Source: Salvia splendens (taxonomy: Eukaryota; Streptophyta; Magnoliopsida; Lamiales; Lamiaceae). From it: a stretch of DNA of 64,000 nucleotides. This document shows, piece after piece, positions 35,166 through 45,916 of this stretch. The position numbers and the translations under genes were made by a program. The notes under the pieces are model-generated. The model was not told where the DNA came from. It did no database searches and saw only the letters and a program-made list of their open reading frames with translations. Each line of letters opens with the position of its first letter. Within the stretch, counting starts at the first letter, position 1. The DNA is taken from contig NC_056044.1 in NCBI RefSeq assembly GCF_004379255.2, positions 10,828,001 through 10,892,000 of the forward strand. Reading direction: 5' to 3'.

Positions 35166-35584
35166 TTTATAGTTATTTAAGTTAAATAACAATTGTTTTA
35201 GGAACAAAGATTCTGTATACTACTATTAAACATAACAACATATTGAGGACTTGTTCAGTGTATTTTAAATGGGATGTCCTACATAAATCTGCTTTAGAAT
35301 TGATATTGTAGGACCCACCAAATTGGTGGACATATGCTGTAATTCAGTGTTTTAGATATGGGCCGACATTTACCATCACAAATTTGGCATTTTTTTAAAT
35401 GTAATTAGATAAAGACGGATCTGCCCCCTAAAAGTGTGAAAAAATTGAATTTACGCGGCTGAATCAAAATTAGCGCGGCAGAGTGGGTATCTTTAACCCT
35501 TTGCAGCGTATACAAAAATCAGGCAGAAGGCACACAATAAGTAGCAAAAATTTCAGCGAGCAATCACTCTAGGGTTTTGTCGAA

Positions 35585-35980
35585 ATGCAGGTATTCCATT
35601 TACTCCTTCCCTTACTAAATACACAGGTTAAGTAGGTTACGATTTATGTGCTTCGGCGAAGCATTTGTCGCCTATTTTGTTGCTAGAATTGAGGTCTGAT
35701 TTGTCATGTTATTGTTGGGTTGTAGGACCAGATGTTTGGGTCGAGGAGTAGTTTCATGGTTCAACAAAGTGTAACTGCAAGCGAAGGTATTTGTTGTGCC
35801 TACCCTTACAGATAAAATCCATTTATTTATGGCCGTGTACTCCAAAATTTGTGATTTTCGGTTTTGCTTGATTTAGGTCTTCACCACACACCTCGGCAGA
35901 AGTATCGCAAGGGTGACCGCACTCGGAGAATGTGGCTTGAACGTGAGGAGGAGATTTTGGCAACAAGCTTACTTTTGTTT
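35585..35980 (+). pseudogene. Myb/SANT-like protein, N-terminal exons, truncated
   Basis: Three short exons can be read with GT-AG introns: ATGCAG (35585-35590), then DQMFGSRSSFMVQQSVTASE (about 35728-35787), then LHHTPRQKYRKGDRTRRMWL and EREEEILATSL from 35879. RRxW.xREEE is the start of the first helix of Myb/SANT-like DNA-binding domains in plant transposon-linked proteins. The domain is cut after about 15 residues, where the ATGATA minisatellite begins. The rest is absent, so it cannot bind DNA as such. Confidence 0.5.
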
Positions 35981-35984
35981 AATA

Positions 35985-36790
35985 GTGATAGTTTTAGATT
36001 TTTTGGATGATACAATGATACTTTTGTATCATAAAATGATAGTTTGAGGGGATAAAATGATAGTTTCAAATGATAAAATGATACTTTTGTTTAATAATGA
36101 TAGTTTTAGATTTTTTGGATGATAAAATGATACTTTTGTATCATAAAATGATAGTTTGAGGGGATAAAATGATACTTTTGTTTAATAATGATAGTTTTAG
36201 ATTTTTTGGATGATAAAATGATACTTTTGTATCATAAAATGATAGTTTGCGGGGATAAAATGATATTTTTGTTTAATAGTGATAGTTTTAGATTTTTTGG
36301 ATGATACAATGATATTTTTGTATCATAAAATGATAGTTTGAGGGGATAAAATGATAGTTTCAAATGATAAAATGATACTTTTGTTTAATAGTGATAGTTT
36401 TAGATTTTTTGGATGATAAAATGATACTTTTGTATCATAAAATGATAGTTTGAGGGGATAAAATGATACTTTTGTTTAATAATGATAGTTTTAGATTTTT
36501 TGCCAGATAAAATGATACTGTTGGATGATAAAATGATAGTTTGAGGGGATAAAATGATAGTTTCAAATGATAAAATGATACTTTTGTTTAATAATGATAG
36601 TTTTAGATTTTTTGGATGATAAAATGATACTTTTGCATCATAAAATGATAGTTTGAGGGGATAAAATGATAGTTTCAAATGATAAAATGATACTTTTGTT
36701 TTAAAATGATAGTTTTAGATTTTTTGGATAATAAAATGATACTTTTGCATCATAAAATGATAGTTTGAGAGGATAAAATGATAGTTCAAA
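35985..36790. repeat. ATGATA minisatellite with alternating 112- and 91-bp periods
   Basis: The phrase GATAGTTTTAGATTTTTT starts at 35987, 36099, 36190, 36281, 36393, 36484, 36596 and 36708. The periods are 112, 91, 91, 112, 91, 112 and 112 bp. The difference is a 21-bp module (ATGATAGTTTCAAATGATAA type) present or absent. Each unit is made of smaller ATGATA-centred words. Frames across it on the minus strand stay open only because of the repeat. Confidence 0.95.
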
Positions 36791-37169
36791 GATACGCCAC
36801 CCTTTTTTTTCTTTCTGTTTAATAATAAATGTCAGTAGTAGTAATAGCATTTTTACTGATATTAATAGTGGTTTAGTAGTACTCAATTATTTTAATTGAT
36901 ATAAAAAATTATTAGTGGGGCATTGTGTATAGCATTTTAGTCCATGGAATATTTTGAGCCGTAAATTAAATCAAGATTAGATGTGGTGCTTGAGATTTAA
37001 GAGAACAATTCATCTTCTCCAAATTACCTTGTTTTCGATACACCTAAAATTACATATTAATGTACAATAATCATAACTACATCAAAATATTAACTTACAT
37101 AATTGTTTTACGTCAGCTAAAAACAGAGCCAAACAACATACTAATATTCAGCTCAGTGATAAACTAGCA
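36791..37169. other. AT-rich spacer downstream of the GRF ORF
   Basis: No gene or element recognised. It lies 3' of the minus-strand GRF-type zinc-finger ORF and may include its 3' UTR. Confidence 0.3.
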
Positions 37170-37550
37170 TTACATTAATTTCCCAATCAGGATACACGCT
37201 GCGACAAGCAATAAACAAACCAGACAAAGCAACACATTAACCTTCATTTCAGTATTTGAGCTCGATTGGGTCCCGTGCGCACGCGAACCCTTCGAGCAAC
37301 GATGATCTCTTACAGCCGCCGGTCTGCCCTCTCGGATGTGTTTGCCTGTTACCTCTTTGTTACGACGCTTGTTGTCATGAAGGAACTCGTCGAACCACAT
37401 GAATGATTTGGGATGGTTGTCATTAGCGGGGCACTTTAAGTAGTACCTTCCCGCATTCATTGCTTTCGGGCCGGCACACCGGAGCTCCATCTTGCCCGCA
37501 CCACAGTAACATTCCGGTGTTCCACCGCCTTGATACATCAAGCTGCACAC
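37170..37550 (-). CDS. Small GRF-type zinc-finger protein with C-terminal membrane helix
   Basis: A 126-residue open frame. Residues about 10-52 form a GRF zinc finger: PECYCGAGKMELRCAG, NAGRYYLKCPAND, and FMWFDEFLHD, with Cys-x-Cys...Cys...Cys spacing and the R-Y/F and W motifs of the family. A basic middle part (NKRRNKEVTGKHIREGR) precedes a hydrophobic segment at about 104-124, VNVLLCLVCLLLVAACILIG, a likely membrane anchor. GRF fingers bind single-stranded nucleic acid in other proteins. Short plant GRF proteins with a tail anchor are common but uncharacterised and often lie near transposons. The frame is intact. An upstream exon is possible, and whether it is expressed is unknown. Confidence 0.6.
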   Translation of the reverse strand: MCSLMYQGGGTPECYCGAGKMELRCAGPKAMNAGRYYLKCPANDNHPKSFMWFDEFLHDNKRRNKEVTGKHIREGRPAAVRDHRCSKGSRAHGTQSSSNTEMKVNVLLCLVCLLLVAACILIGKLM

Positions 37551-38109
37551 ATCGTTTTCCTAATTAAAATGCATTCATAAAACAAGTTTGTTACAAGAAG
37601 TCAATCAAAGTAGAAATAATCTTTATGGGTAGAAATAATTCACACGCAACAACGTTTTCATTGCTTTCAACCCTGCACACATAGGAAATAATTCATCATC
37701 GACACCCCCAAATTTTACCACCAAATCGGAGCAGGTGCTGACGATCTACTCCAAAAATGGGAGAGTATTCCCTCTAGGGTTCCCGCAGCGGAAAGGGGGG
37801 AAGTGAAAAATGCGATCGAAAGAGAGAGAGAAAAAGGGGGGAAGTGAAAAAAATGAGAGGGGCGATTCAGTAAAAGTTTGCTCAATTCTGGGAGTGCTTC
37901 CCGATGCAAGATCAAATCTTACCGTCTTTGTAAGAAATGATTTTTGGCAAAAACTGAGATGAACAGTGCGGGCCGTCTCTTTCTGGTCGGGCTCAATTGA
38001 AATAACCCAAAAACACTGAATGCCCATAATTCGCTGGAAATGGGCCCATTTCTCCCTATTTCTAAAACATTGAACACGCCCTGAAAGTTATAAATCTTTT
38101 CTGTAGAAA
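37551..38109. other. 5' flank of the GRF ORF
   Basis: Includes a purine-rich run (GAAAGAGAGAGAGAAAAAGG near 37818) and the possible right end of the Harbinger-like element near 38030-38095. No coding sequence recognised. Confidence 0.35.
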
Positions 38110-38306
38110 ATGCGGACAAAAGATTGTAATGTATTAAATAAGATAATAAAGTAGGAGACAGGAAAAAGTATAGAGAATAAAGTAAGAGGAGAAAAAATAA
38201 AAGTATGAAATTGTGTTACTTTTTGCCAAAAAGGAAAATGATTCTATTACTATAGAACGCTCAAAATGGAAAAATGACTTTACTATTATGAAACGGAGGG
38301 AGTAGT
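38110..38306. mobile_element. Stowaway-like MITE fragment, then the start of another MITE
   Basis: Ends ATGAAACGGAGGGAGTA at about 38304 with the inner words AGAGAATAAAGTAAGAGG, as in the other MITE tails of this window. Immediately after, at 38328, GGGTGTTCGGTTTGCAAGATT resembles the terminus of a Harbinger-derived MITE. Its partner end was not found. Confidence 0.6.
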
Positions 38307-38879
38307 AACTATATGTATATACTTACGGGGTGTTCGGTTTGCAAGATTGTATCCGGTATTAAATTTGTAGTGTGTTTGGTTCATGATATTTAACCTCACA
38401 ACTCAATCTTAGATGGATAATCAAGGGATAATTAGTCATAGCTAACCCCATATGACTAAAATAAACCATATGGAACAGCCACGCCACAGTCACAAAAACT
38501 TGTCCGCCCAGTCAGGAAGAACTTATCCAGCCACAATGACAGCTACGCCACAGTCACAAGTCACATTATTTTATTAATTGTTGGTATATTTTAATTGGAA
38601 CGAAAAAAAAAATGTGAATAGGGTGTATTTATAGAAAAATTTAAGGAAAAGCGCAATAGGCAGCTGCTGCTGTGCCCTGTCAACCGCCGCCACCGCCCTG
38701 TCCTCGCCGCCTCTGCGGCTCTTCCACCACCGCCGCGGCTCCCTTCCGGCGTGCAATAGACGTCGCGGCGCCTCTTTTGTGGATATTCTTACAATCATGA
38801 ATAGCTTTATGTGGGGCTTGGATAAAAGTTATTTCTACGGTTGAGAATCCTTCATCTTGTGAAAACATCCCTTGATCTT

Positions 38880-39905
38880 TATCACATGGAATACTTATGG
38901 CTGGACTTGCTGCTGCTGAAATTCTGACTCCCCAATCAAGACTTTGTGATTCCTTGGACGACAATTACTCATCTTTCTCCCTCGTAAAAATTCTAGCAAG
39001 CCCGAGAAGCTTTTCCTTCCATGAAGCAGTATATGCTAAAACATACCAATTTTCAAACGAAATGGGACAAGAATATAGCCTGAGCGAAGGGCCTCTTAAA
39101 ACTGTCTATATTGAGGCTCTGCGAGGTGCTCAGGGATCCATCTGCACTGGAGCAATCTTTTTCATCTCCAAGCCATTTCTTTGTAAGCCTCACCATCAAA
39201 TCACTATCCTCTATCAGCCTCAAGATCTCGTGTGAAACATCATAAACTAAGGCGATCCCTTCAGAAATGCATGCATATTTTCAATGAGAACTTATTAGCT
39301 CAACAATTTCGAATAATGAGAATCAAGATGGAGAAATGGTGGAAGAAATGGGACATACGAAAGCAAAGGCAGAAGTTGGATTTGATGGACCAATAATGAA
39401 TGGTGTATTTGTCGCAGTGCTTGGAAAGAAGAAGCCTAATGTATGGGAGTTCATCAACAATTGCACCTATTCCTCACTTTTTGCTGCCTTTGGAGAGAGC
39501 TTGATGGAATTGATCCAAAGTGCTATAGTTTTTTAGGTGTGAGGATTCAAGAATGCCATTGTTTGTCATAAATTTGCCAACAAAGGAGCCCGTTTGGTAG
39601 CCAACAAACTCTCTATTCTTTATCAAGTCGTCAATGTCGTTAATTTTAGGCTGTAGTTGCTCTACTGTTAGCATGGATGTCGAGTTTGTTGTGTAACTTG
39701 TCATTAAAACCAGCACCACGAACACCCATATGATCACCACAAATCTTGTCAAGTTGCTCCTCACTTTCTCCCCTAAGGCAATAAGATGAGATAGTTGAAC
39801 TTCACAAAGAAGAAAATTAGGTCTTTTTAAGGACTATGTGTATCAAGAATTCTTGGCTTACTTTGTGCAAAAACCGTTGAAAATGAGAATCTGATTCCAT
39901 TCTGA
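38880..39905 (-). pseudogene. Glutamate receptor-like channel (GLR) fragment
   Basis: Read on the minus strand it gives the end of the pore (FSFSTVFAQ near 39880), an intron, then EKVRSNLTRFVVIIWVFVVL with membrane segment M3, SYTTNSTSMLTVEQLQP, VGYQTGSFVGKFM, LDQFHQALSKGSK, stop, IGAIVDELPYIRLLLSKH, and after another break VSHEILRLIEDSDLMVRLTK then KWLGDEKDC. This is the M3 to second ligand-binding lobe of a clade-II-like plant GLR. The invariant SYTANLTS region reads SYTTNSTS. Stops near 39476 and 39020 and missing ends make it a pseudogene. The fragment at 18640-18984 is a copy of its last exon. It abuts a copia fragment at about 39905. Confidence 0.85.
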
Positions 39906-41105
39906 GCAGCCTCCTCAATTTTCTTCTTGAAAATCCACTTCCACCCCACTACTTTTTGATGGCTTCATCTGTCTACCAAGACCTAAGTGCCATTTTTTAG
40001 CAAAGAGTCAATCTCTTCTTCCATGGCTCCGATCCACTGTGCCCTCTCAGCACTTTCCACTGCCTCTTGGAAGGTCACTGGTTCGTCAAACAAGATATTC
40101 TCTGATACACACAAAGCATAAAACACCCTCTCATAATCTGAATATTTTTTTGACTGCTTAATTTCTCTTCTTGGCCTATCTCTGGCCAATTTATATGAAC
40201 CTTGACTCTCCTAATCATTGATGGCATTTGCTGACCTCCAATGTTTGATCCATTAAAAGGGTCTTGACTGAGATCATTTCCATCTTTATCTCGCAGCTCC
40301 ACCTCGAGCTGAGCCCCCTCTACTGCCATTTATTTAGCCTCAATATAAGGCATCCTAGATTCATCAAAAACTACATCTCTACTAAAAATGACTTTCACCA
40401 CAATCTATAACCCTTAGCACCATCTTGATACCCAAAAAAATGCATTTGGCCGTTCTTGTATCCAGCTTCCCTCTTCTTACATTTGCATAGGCTTTGCATC
40501 TAAAAGGCTAAAGCTTACTTAAATCTGGCTTCTCACCATACCATTTCTGATCAGGCATAGTAAAACTATTGCAGATGATGGGCATTTGCTAAACATTTTT
40601 GCAACTGTCAACACTGCTCTCCCCAAAACCTCTTAGGCAAAGCAGATTATAGCAGCATACATCTGACCCGTTCTAAGATTATTCTGTTCATCCTTTCTGC
40701 CACTCCATTCTGTTGTGGATTCCTAGGTACGGTCTTGTGCCGTTTGATCCCTTTATCCTTGCAAAACTGATCAAATTAAGCAGACAAATACTCAAGATCG
40801 TTGTATGTTCTAAGACACTTTAGAGTGGAGCCTTTGTGCTTCTCAACTTCTACATGTTATTTCTTAAATAATTAAAAGCCTCTGCCTTCTCTCTAAGTAC
40901 ATACGCACTTCCTCGAGAAATCATCAATCACAGACATGAAATAGTTGGCCTCTACCTAAACTATGAGGTTCAGTTGGCCCCCACAAGTCACTCTGAACAT
41001 AATCCAAAGGTAACTTGGATGTGTGCTTTACTTTTGGGAAAGACAATTTCTTTCCCTTCCCCACAATACACTCTTCACATTTCCTCATGGTATGTATCCC
41101 TTGGC
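39906..41105 (-). pseudogene. Degenerate Ty1-copia integrase and RT-start fragment
   Basis: The minus strand reads MRKCEECIVGKGKKLSFPK (pre-integrase), LDYVQSDLWGPTEP (integrase core start), a broken integrase, FSRDVVFDESRMPY, then the RT start WIGAMEEEIDSLLKNGT, stop, and VEVDFQEEN. Many stops and frameshifts. It joins the GLR fragment at about 39905. It resembles the copia at 45730-51201 in domain wording, but too much is missing to assign a family. Confidence 0.82.
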
Positions 41106-41671
41106 ACTGTTTGCGAGAACGTTCGAAAACGATTAAGCAACAAAATGTAAATCATGAACAAGAATTGTGTAGACGGAAGAGGAATCTTGTATAGTCAAAG
41201 CTTGAATGAATTACAACTGATTTGGGGATTAAACCCTTGATCTAAATCGAGTGAAACAAACTCCAAAACAGAAAAACAACTAACCAACGGCTAGTTTACA
41301 ATGAACGGTCGAGATCTAATCTATTTTACTTAAACTGATCAAACGGCTGACATTTAAAGCTCATACTTCAGTTGAAATCGCGCTTCAGCTCTTGCGACTT
41401 TTCCTTGCTCGTGTCACTCATCTCCCTAGCTCGAACTCGAGCTCGAACCAGCAGCCAACAAGCTCACAAATCTCCACCTTGGCTGCCTGGCTTCGAGATC
41501 ATCATCCTCTCTTGCACATGCCGACCAACTCCATACACAAATCAAACTTCTCTTTGGGCATTGGCTTGGTAAGCATGTCGGCCGGATTGTTTGCCGTGTC
41601 CACCTTGAACACAATTATGTTCCCCTTCTCAATTTCTTCCCTTACAAAATAATAACGCACATCAATAACAA
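41106..41671 (-). mobile_element. Ty1-copia 3' end: RNase H tail and LTR-like sequence
   Basis: At 41520-41671 the minus strand encodes DVRYYFVREEIEKGNIIVFK, VDTANNPADMLTKPMPKEKF and DLCMEL, the end of a copia RNase H. Downstream on that strand (41110-41460) is non-coding sequence resembling a copia LTR. It is a separate fragment from 39906-41105, since the domain order along the minus strand is RNase H first, then integrase. Confidence 0.72.
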
Positions 41672-41934
41672 GTGACGGATAAATGACTAAAAAACGTCAG
41701 TCACTAACAAGTGACATATTAGTCCGTCACTAATTTGAACTTACCACGGCAGCCGCACATGTTTTCCGTCATTGGGTGGGTTTGTAACTTTAGTGACGCA
41801 CAAAACCGTCACTAAAATTTTTTATGACTAGCTTTTTTATGACAGATTTGCCGATACTTAATCTATCATTAACCTTGTTAAGTGAGGAAATTTCGCTAAT
41901 TAGTGGCGGAATTATCCGTCACTAAATAGCGAGT
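41672..41934. repeat. CCGTCACTAA subterminal repeats, probably another CACTA family
   Basis: The words GTGACGGAT, CCGTCACTAA, AGTGACG and TTAGTGGCGG recur in both orientations about eight times. This is the usual look of subterminal repeats in a second type of plant CACTA element. No CACTA terminus or coding part is attached. Confidence 0.55.
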
Positions 41935-42026
41935 AATAAATATGTGCTTGGAATATTCCGACCACCCCACCAGTCGGTATTCCCAAAAAAATATATTCAT
42001 AAACATTTCAACAATTTTGTACTACC

Positions 42027-42098
<72 letters not shown>

Positions 42099-42313
42099 GT
42101 GTATTCTTTTTATTTTTATAGATGCAGCAAGCACTATATATTTGCTTGGAATCTTCCTACCACTCCACCTGTGCTCGGCATTCACAAAAAATATATTCAT
42201 AAACACTTCATCAATTTTCCTAGTAATAATAATGTCATTGTGTTAAATTCTGAACGGTTTTTAGCGAGTACATCCTAGTGTGCTCAGAAAATTACGAGCA
42301 CATCTTACAAGTG
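41935..42313. mobile_element. Second copy of the CACTA family, left fragment
   Basis: Parallels 20340-20640: GTGCTTGGAATATTCCGACC, CCCAAAAAAATATATTCATA, TGCAGTGTATTC, ATAGATGCAGCAAGCAC, TAATAATGTCATTGTG and TTCTGAACGGTTTTTAGCGA appear in the same order. A pure TA microsatellite (42032-42094) has expanded inside. The fragment is cut at 42313 by an LTR-type insertion and continues at 45303. Confidence 0.85.
42032..42094. repeat. (TA)n microsatellite, about 31 repeats
   Basis: Uninterrupted AT dinucleotides in the place where the homologous CACTA copy (20440-20452) has only ATAATATATATGC. The expansion is specific to this copy. Confidence 0.95.
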
Positions 42314-45302
42314 TGATCAGCCTAACTCTTTTCGATCTCCCTCTTCATTCTCTTCATCTTTTTATTTGTCGTTGTGGATTGCTCAAGTTGGATTATCGAA
42401 TTGATCCAGCTGGCCCATGTGTGCCTTCTACCTGCAAAATGTCGGTGAGTGGATCCAGTGGAAGCTCAGGCTGATCAACTTGACTTAAATCCGACTTGAG
42501 TGAAATGAATGGAAGAACTCAAGAGTGCTTTTCAAAACCTTAACCCACAATACTATTAACTAGTATAGGGAAGTAAGGATCGATCCCACATAGATGATGT
42601 GTTTTGCATTTGTTGTTGGACACGAAATGGGAATGGTTGCGGCCACGCTTTCTAGGGGTGGGTTAAGTTAACTACTTGACTTGAGAGACTAAACTTAACT
42701 AAACTGATCAACTCACTAAACGAAACTAAAACTTACTTGATCAACTCAACTAAACTTTCCCGAAATGGGCAGACAGAATAAAACAGGGACTGTCAGTCCC
42801 CTACAAAGTGTACGATAAAGTAAAAACTTTCTAACAACTTCATCTTCTTCACAGAATCAATATGAAAAGCAGAGTAAAGACAGATTTGAACGATTACGGA
42901 CAACAAAACATTATAACGATTTGTAAACTTAAATCTACTCCTAAAATCTAATCTACATCTACGTAAATAAGAAATTAACACATGCTCATGCAGAACTCGC
43001 AAATTAACTTAGATCTTGTTAGAGTTTGTATACTAGAAATCACCTTTCGAGTGATTGAATACTGTAAAACTCTATATGATATTTTCCAATTGAATGAAAT
43101 AGATTATTTTTGTCATAATGTTGTTATGTTTTACATTTAATGGATGTTTATTGCCTATTTAAATGTATAAGCAACATAACAAAGTCTAAGTGTTTGTTTT
43201 AGTAGACTGGTTGTGGGCGTCGTCCACTTTAAGGTAACACGGTCAGTTCTAAACAAAGAAAAAGAAGAATTTCACAACCTAGATAGGCCTAGACTACCTA
43301 TCGTGAAAGGTTGCAATGTCAGTTCGCATATTTCTAAGCCTTACTAAAATAATATGACATTGGTGTGGTATAGCACTGAATTGGATCTAACGACAAGACG
43401 AGTCTTTATGCTATCTACTGAAAGATGAGGTCTTGATAATTAATTTCATAATCAATGTACGTTAGCATTGAGCATACGGTATTGATTATCACTACTTTGA
43501 CTTACCAAAAGGTGTGGATTTTTCGCAACCCAAGAATCCTGGTATATTAGGTAGTGGTGATTAATACCTAGCGGTGCTATGATTGCTATTATATTGAATC
43601 GTTCGCGAGGTGAGTCTCGTTTGATAACATCCACAAGAGGAGCTCGAAACAAGGTTTCATTATTCGGAACCTAGCTAGTTGGAGTTTGATTACTCTATGA
43701 ATAATGAATAAGCGTTTATTGCTAAGTCCACTCTTTGAGTTAATAATATATTAATTAATTAAGTTCATAGCAGGCATTAATTAATTAATGAATGTTTCTA
43801 TCTTAAGCACGGGAAATAAATGACAAACAAATGGAAACTTGGAATACTTGTAATTTCGGAATTGGAAGGGCAATGCAATATTACTTCTATAGTAGTTGCT
43901 CGTAATATTCCAATATAAGCTTATATTAAATTGTTGGCTCAATTTAATTAGTAAAAAGCTAATTGGGGGATTTCATATCCAAATTCTTCCATAGATCCCT
44001 GACTAGGCCCAATATGTGACTTAATATAAATTGGAGAATAAAGGAGACAGAAAATACACATTATTTTCCACAAAATTTTCGTCCAGCTCCTATCCATCAT
44101 AGGGGACGATTTTTGCTCTCCTCCGTGAGCAGTTTCCGTCTTCTTTATTTGAGTCTTAGTATTCTGGTGAGATCAGCCCACACTCATATCAGATTACTGT
44201 CCGGGAACCAGTCAGAAGATCTGTGGTTTAGTACTCAAGATCTTCACGTGGAGAAGACGCGAGCCATCTTCGATTCTTCAGTGAATCAACGAGGTAAATC
44301 GGCTAACTCCATAGTAAGCATGTTTTAGGTGTTAATTGCGCTAAAGCATGTTTGAATTCAAGTTATGAGCATGATACATGTGAAAATTACGCGAATAGAA
44401 TTTGTCTAAATAATCTGCTAAATAGATCAGAATTTTATGTGATCAGTTAGAACGCACGCTTCCGCTGCCAACCCCAACAGATCTAAACATCATGACAAAC
44501 TTCATCCATAATTTTCTTTGCAACTAGACAAAACGTAACTCGAACACTCAGATCTGTCCAAATCAAAACAAAACAATACTCTTGAGCTAAGATATTGCAT
44601 CATAGACCAAAAATCAAAAGCAGATCAGAAATAACATGCATGGTAAACAGGGCATATCAACTGGAACCGAAACCATAACTCTAAATTTACTAAATCAAAA
44701 ACATCATGAGTCGATAGCATCAAAAGTAAACTGGAAGCAAACAAATGAAAAACAGAAATTATTTCATCGCTCCTTCTCGAAGCGGAATAACAGAATATAA
44801 AGATCACGATGACAAAAACCAACACCAAACTATGACTAAACTAAACTAGATCGGAAACCAAGTGTGTGTGTGTAAAGGAATTCAAGAAGAACGAAGTAAA
44901 ATGAGCTCCGATTTCAGCCCTAGAAGAGAACTGAAATCCTAAAGATGTCCGTGAGACCCCCTCCCACTCGCATTGGGCTTTCTATATATAGAGAGGCGTA
45001 GGGCTCTAATCCCTAGGGTACTGTCCTCTCCGAAATGTCATTCATGCCCTTCACTTTTGTGGTGTGGTCTTTTAGCTCTATCTTCCATACAGAAACTCCT
45101 GCTCGCTCCATTTAATTCTGACTTGATCAACTCAGAGTTGCAGTTTTTGGCTTCTTTCCTTGATCCGTTCATCCGCCCAACTGATCTGTTCGTTTACTGA
45201 ATATGGTGAGTTTTCACACACACCTGGCTCAAAATTGGATGTTAGATCACGGATTTGAGTGCAGTTTTATGACAAAACACATGCGAGAAACGAGCCTCAT
45301 CA
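42314..45302. mobile_element. LTR-type insertion in the CACTA copy, with target duplication
   Basis: Begins TGATCAGCC and ends GAGCCTCATCA. The CACTA target AAGTG is duplicated at 42309-42313 and 45303-45307, and the uninterrupted CACTA copy at 20631-20650 shows the empty site. It is non-coding, with GGAAGTAAGGATCGATCCCA near 42570, a phrase often seen in plant LTR sequences. A second solo LTR (43017-44479) is nested inside, leaving about 1.5 kb of its own sequence. Solo LTR is likely. Orientation is uncertain. Confidence 0.82.
43017..44479 (+). mobile_element. Solo LTR, 1463 bp, with GATCT target duplication
   Basis: Starts TGTTAGAGTTTGTATACTAG and ends GCTGCCAACCCCAACA, canonical TGTT...AACA termini. 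The 5-bp duplication GATCT is perfect (43012-43016 and 44480-44484). No internal domain is attached, so it is a recombination product. The CGCTTCCGCTGCC end is typical of some Ty1-copia LTRs. Confidence 0.93.
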
Positions 45303-45729
45303 AAGTGCTCGCAATTATTCACATAATTTGTACACCAACCATTCCTTTATTCTTCTCATTCTATCCGCATACGAATTTTTCCTCTTCTTCAAATTTTTCA
45401 ATCTTAACTCACATTACATCAATTTTTCCCACAATTTCTTTAGATCAGAGTGTTCCCATGCCTTGTGGTCACCCCATCTTCTAAATTATGTAAAGGTGTC
45501 ATTATAATTATTAGTTATTCTCTCTAAATTAGTTGGATATATTAAAGGAAAAGTTATGTTTATACTCATTTTAATTTATATTATTTTTTTGTGGTAGAAG
45601 TGTTCCTTTTTGCTCGTGGTCTCCTCATCTCGCCATCTTTTAAACTATCTAAAGGAATAATTGTAATTGTTAGTTATTTTCTCTAAATTATTTGGTTATA
45701 TTAATTGAAAATGTGTTGCTTGTGTTCTC
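45303..45729 (+). mobile_element. Second copy of the CACTA family, right fragment
   Basis: Homologous to 20636-21060: CTCGCAATTATTCA, ATTCCTTTATTCTTCTCATT, GAGTGTTCCCATGCCTTGTG and GTAGAAGTGTTCCTTTTTGC. It stops just before the TNP2-associated domain would start, at the junction with copia RNase H codons near 45730. Confidence 0.85.
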
Positions 45730-45916
45730 CAAACTCTCCAGCAATGCCCCTCAACCAGAAACTCTCCTTCACCGCAGTTGTTAGGTCATGTATTCCGCCT
45801 TAGTGGTGGGTAAGGCCACAACACTCGTGCAAATTCGACTTCCAGTTGATAGCACCACCAAACAAAGTGAAACTATAGCCGGTTTGTGACTTTCTACGTT
45901 CGGAATTTATACTATT

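Larger units (their letters stand above)
35240..38095. mobile_element. Possible PIF/Harbinger-like element, poorly defined
   Basis: Left sequence GGACTTGTTCAGTGTATTTTAAAT (two adjoining words) resembles the reverse complement of the right end, GGCGTGTTCAATGTTTTAGAAAT. A second pair, TTCAGTGTTTTAGATATGGG and TTCAGTGTTTTTGGGTTAT, lies further in. Between them are a Myb/SANT-like exon, a minisatellite and a GRF zinc-finger ORF. Harbinger elements carry a Myb/SANT-like second protein, so the class is plausible. No DDE transposase and no TWA duplication were found. Confidence 0.35.

Noticed and set aside
35985..36790. Possible CRISPR-like regular repeats
   Set aside because: No unique spacers, low complexity, eukaryotic setting. 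It is a minisatellite.
35881..36886. Repetitive open frames on the minus strand (KLSFYPLKLSFYD type)
   Set aside because: A consequence of the ATGATA minisatellite. No start context and no family.
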